Made by a program: the position numbers and the translations under genes. From NCBI GenBank assembly GCA_036557225.1, contig DATBHX010000035.1:1-64000 (forward strand): 64,000 nt of DNA, in the 5' to 3' direction. The notes below the pieces were generated by a model. That model was given only the letters and a program-made list of their open reading frames with translations, ran no database searches and was not told the DNA's origin. Shown here piece by piece: positions 61,786 through 64,000 of the stretch; the stretch's first letter is position 1; every line of letters begins with the position of its first letter. Source of the DNA: Angelobacter sp036557225 (GTDB lineage: Bacteria > Acidobacteriota > Terriglobia > Terriglobales > Acidobacteriaceae).

Positions 61786-63063
61786 TTGCCTGCCAAGCTC
61801 CCATCCCCGTACCTGCTTCTGGCCAACATCGGCCAGCTATTAACCGTGCGTGGTGATTCGGCGCCGCGACGCGGAGCTGCGCTCAGTGAAGCCGGGTTGG
61901 TTGAAGATGCCGCGGTACTTTGTGGCGGCGGAACCGTCCTGGCTGCCGGACCGCAGCGCGAGCTGCTGCGCGATCCCTGGCTGCGGACGAATCGGCGCAA
62001 GGTACGGGAGTTCGACTGCCAAGGCAAGGTTGTTCTCCCTGGATTGATTGACTGTCACACCCATCCGGCGTTCGTCGCACCGCGGCTGGTGGATTTTGAG
62101 AAGCGCATTGCTGGAGCAAGCTATGAAGAGATTGCCGCGGCTGGCGGCGGTATCCGGTCGAGCGTGGCGACGGTACGAGAGGCCAGCCGTGGCCAGATGA
62201 GCGAAAAGATCCGTATGGCGCTCAATGCCATGTTGAAGCAAGGAACCAGCGTAGTGGAGGCAAAGTCAGGTTACGGTTTGACTACCGAAGATGAGATCAA
62301 GTCACTGCAGGCGATTCGCGACGCAGCGCGGAACTGGCCCGGGACCGTCGTTACCACGTTGCTGGCGGCGCACGTAGTTCCCGCGGAGTTCAAGGCTAGG
62401 GAAGACGCGTACGTCAAACTGGTTTGCAACGAGATCATTCCGCTTGTGGCGAAAAAGAAGCTGGCCCAGTACGTTGATGTGTTCTGTGAGCGAGGCGCTT
62501 TTACGCTGGAACAGTCACAGAAGGTCCTTGCTGCTGCACGCAAGCACGGGCTGGGAACGCGCGCACACGTGGGACAGTTTACAGCCACTAGGTTGGGCGG
62601 CCTGCTGGCGCATCAGCCGGCGTCGCTCGACCACATGGATTGCGTGCAGGATGAAGATGTATCGTTGCTGGCCCAGGGAGAGACCGTTGCTGCCCTGCTG
62701 CCGGGAGCGAACTATTTTCTCGGCCACAAGGAATTTCCCGATGCACGCAAGCTGATCGATGCGGGAGTTCCGGTAGCGCTGGCTACCGACTACAACCCGG
62801 GCAGCTCGCCGACAACCAGCATGCCTTTTGTGATATCGCTGGCGTGCACGCACATGAAAATGATGCCGGCGGAGGCGCTTGCCGCCGCGACGATCAACGC
62901 CGCCTGTGCCCTTCGCCTGCAGGAGCGAAAAGGAAGCATTGAGGCCGGTAAAGACGCGGATCTGGCAGTCTTTGATGTGGACGATTACAGGGAAATCGCT
63001 TATTGGTTCGCCTGGGACCGCTGTGCTGAAATGGTAGTAGCAGGACAGGTGGTGGGCGTTTAA
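61786..63063 (+). CDS. hutI: imidazolonepropionase
   Basis: Amidohydrolase of 425 residues opening the imidazolone ring in histidine breakdown. Metal and substrate residues are in LIDCHTHPAFVAPR (HxH), SGYGLTTEDEIKSLQ, LLAAHVVPAEFK, HVGQFTATRLGG and ATDYNPGSSPTTSMPF (metal Asp). It starts with TTG at 61786 just after the repeat; no ATG fits. Cotranscription with hutU is likely although the hairpin lies between. hutH and hutG are not in the window. Confidence 0.93.
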   Translation: MPAKLPSPYLLLANIGQLLTVRGDSAPRRGAALSEAGLVEDAAVLCGGGTVLAAGPQRELLRDPWLRTNRRKVREFDCQGKVVLPGLIDCHTHPAFVAPRLVDFEKRIAGASYEEIAAAGGGIRSSVATVREASRGQMSEKIRMALNAMLKQGTSVVEAKSGYGLTTEDEIKSLQAIRDAARNWPGTVVTTLLAAHVVPAEFKAREDAYVKLVCNEIIPLVAKKKLAQYVDVFCERGAFTLEQSQKVLAAARKHGLGTRAHVGQFTATRLGGLLAHQPASLDHMDCVQDEDVSLLAQGETVAALLPGANYFLGHKEFPDARKLIDAGVPVALATDYNPGSSPTTSMPFVISLACTHMKMMPAEALAAATINAACALRLQERKGSIEAGKDADLAVFDVDDYREIAYWFAWDRCAEMVVAGQVVGV

Positions 63064-63072
63064 CGATGTTTT

Positions 63073-63155
63073 TTCATGGGCTAAAGCCCGAGTCTTCTAG
63101 AGCGCTTTCCGGCATGTTTTCGCTTCGCTCACCCATGCCTGAAGGCATGGGCTGG
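63073..63155. repeat. GGGCTAAAGCCC / CCCATGCC-TGAA-GGCATGGG repeat
   Basis: A short palindrome at 63078-63089 and a perfect eight-pair hairpin at 63132-63151 lie between hutI and the CapA-like gene. The second hairpin could end hutI transcription, though no T-run follows. Its 3' arm contains the ATG chosen for the next gene. Confidence 0.55.
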
Positions 63156-64000
63156 GCTCGTGCCCTGATACGAACCTGGGTATCGCTTAGTTCAGTCAAT
63201 CTCGGGAAGGTCGTGTTTGTTCTTCTGTTTTCACTCACTGCCCTGGCTGGTCAAAAGACGAGCGGGCTTCCGGGAGCGATCCAAACCACAGGGCAAACGG
63301 TTACGCCTGCAGCAACTCAGCAGTCTTCTTCGGTCGCTGGAGCAGCGACGCCAAATTCTCGACCGGAAGCTGTGAAAGCCGCGTCTGAGACCGGAGCAAG
63401 TGGACCATCGCCCAGTAGTTTGGACACCATCGTCGTGACCGCAGTCGGCGATGTAATGCTGGGGACAACGTTTCCTGACGAATCGACCTTGCCGCCGAAC
63501 GATGGCGCGGGTTTGCTGGATGAGGTCACACCGCTGTTGCGGCGGGGTGATGTTGTTTATGGGAATCTCGAAGGCCCATTGACCGATGGCGGGGATTCGG
63601 CCAAATGTCGCGGCAAGAAGGAAGGCACCTGCTTCGCCTTCCGCGTGCCCACACGCTACAACACTTATCTGAAAGACGCAGGATTCAACGCGATGGGGCT
63701 GGCCAACAACCATGCGATGGATTTCGGCCAGGAAGGGCGTACAAGTTCTCGAACAGCGCTGGATGCGGTGCAGATCGCGCATACAGGCGAGGTGGGCGAT
63801 ATCGCGCGGCTCACGGTGAAAGGCAGAAAGGTCGAGATCATTGCCTTTGCCACGTATCCCGGGGCCTACAACTTTCTGGATCTTGATGAATCGCTGCAGA
63901 CCATCCGCGCGGCCCGGGCCGAAGCCGACCTGGTGATTGTGGGCTTTCACGGAGGAGCTGAAGGCGCCACGCACCAGCACGTGCTCGCGGGTGACGAGAC
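63147..64000 (+). CDS. CapA/PgsA-family protein, 3'-partial
   Basis: Exported metallophosphatase-like protein of the PGA_cap family, cut by the window edge after 284 codons. From ATG 63147 it reads a basic leader and the hydrophobic core VVFVLLFSLTALAGQ, then a Ser/Ala/Gln-rich spacer. The domain begins IVVTAVGDVMLGTTFPD and continues with GDVVYGNLEGPLTDGG, GFNAMGLANNHAMDFGQEG and VIVGFHGGAEG, the family's metal-binding motifs. ATG 63147 lies inside a repeat hairpin; a GTG at 63213 is possible but would leave no basic leader. Members take part in capsule polyglutamate synthesis or are orphan; no cap genes are visible. Confidence 0.85.
   Translation, partial: MGWARALIRTWVSLSSVNLGKVVFVLLFSLTALAGQKTSGLPGAIQTTGQTVTPAATQQSSSVAGAATPNSRPEAVKAASETGASGPSPSSLDTIVVTAVGDVMLGTTFPDESTLPPNDGAGLLDEVTPLLRRGDVVYGNLEGPLTDGGDSAKCRGKKEGTCFAFRVPTRYNTYLKDAGFNAMGLANNHAMDFGQEGRTSSRTALDAVQIAHTGEVGDIARLTVKGRKVEIIAFATYPGAYNFLDLDESLQTIRAARAEADLVIVGFHGGAEGATHQHVLAGDE

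Noticed and set aside
63231..63980. Open frame of 249 codons on the minus strand at the window end
   Set aside because: The plus strand reads as a CapA-family protein with all its motifs; the minus frame shows no domain.

Overview
The window looks like the chromosome of a soil-type member of the Acidobacteriota (Terriglobia, Koribacter-like). The support is a large orphan FtsX/MacB permease paired with a PadR regulator, a winged-helix/TPR regulator, a secretin carrying a C-terminal cohesin domain, small secreted proteins of acidobacterial type, GC-rich coding sequence and many short dispersed intergenic repeats. No rRNA, tRNA, CRISPR array, phage or insertion-sequence transposase was seen. 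The placement is inferred from gene content, not from a marker gene.

Layout. 0-5.7 kb: prolyl-tRNA synthetase (5' end cut by the window), a small membrane protein, a class A penicillin-binding protein and a TPR protein. 5.7-6.6 kb: a gene-free block of nested inverted repeats. 6.6-13.6 kb: Kdo synthesis (KdsC, KdsD), a phosphoesterase, a nucleotidyltransferase divergent from a stand-alone LigD-type polymerase, and a serine-glyoxylate-type aminotransferase. 13.6-19.4 kb: an acyl-activating enzyme/ACP/acyltransferase fusion and the permease/PadR pair. 19.5-28.5 kb: an almost complete arginine operon, argR-C-B-D-F-G-H-(GNAT)-J, led by a promoter overlapped by two ARG boxes. 28.8-32.2 kb: an ECF sigma/anti-sigma pair followed by a gene with an in-frame UGA that reads as a selenocysteine codon. 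32.4-46 kb: a secreted small protein, metallo-beta-lactamase-fold hydrolase, prolyl oligopeptidase, CREST-type membrane hydrolase, TatD, CPBP protease, a second sigma/anti-sigma pair, MetG and LarC. 46-56 kb: ArgS, a VOC-RsbU fusion, a wHTH-TPR regulator divergent from a secreted cupin, a DUF4142 lipoprotein, PepA and SmpB. 56-60 kb: secretin plus three pseudopilin-type genes. 60-64 kb: HutU, HutI and the start of a CapA-like protein.

The most unusual item is the 28769-30676 locus. Two frames, each holding half of a thioredoxin fold, are in phase and separated by one UGA. A perfect 6-bp hairpin with an AGUU loop starts 12 nt after that UGA, with its loop 18 nt after it, which fits the bacterial SECIS model. 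The predicted product is a secreted UxxS thioredoxin-like protein fused to a TlpA-type CPPC domain, probably under the neighbouring ECF sigma factor because a GGGACAAG-type motif is shared by both upstream regions.

Other signals are mobile-looking repeats that rewrite gene ends: a MITE-like element fused to the kdsC start, a duplicated argG start signal after argF, and a repeat-derived tail on HutU. A metG 3' remnant and several possible leaderless starts are also present.
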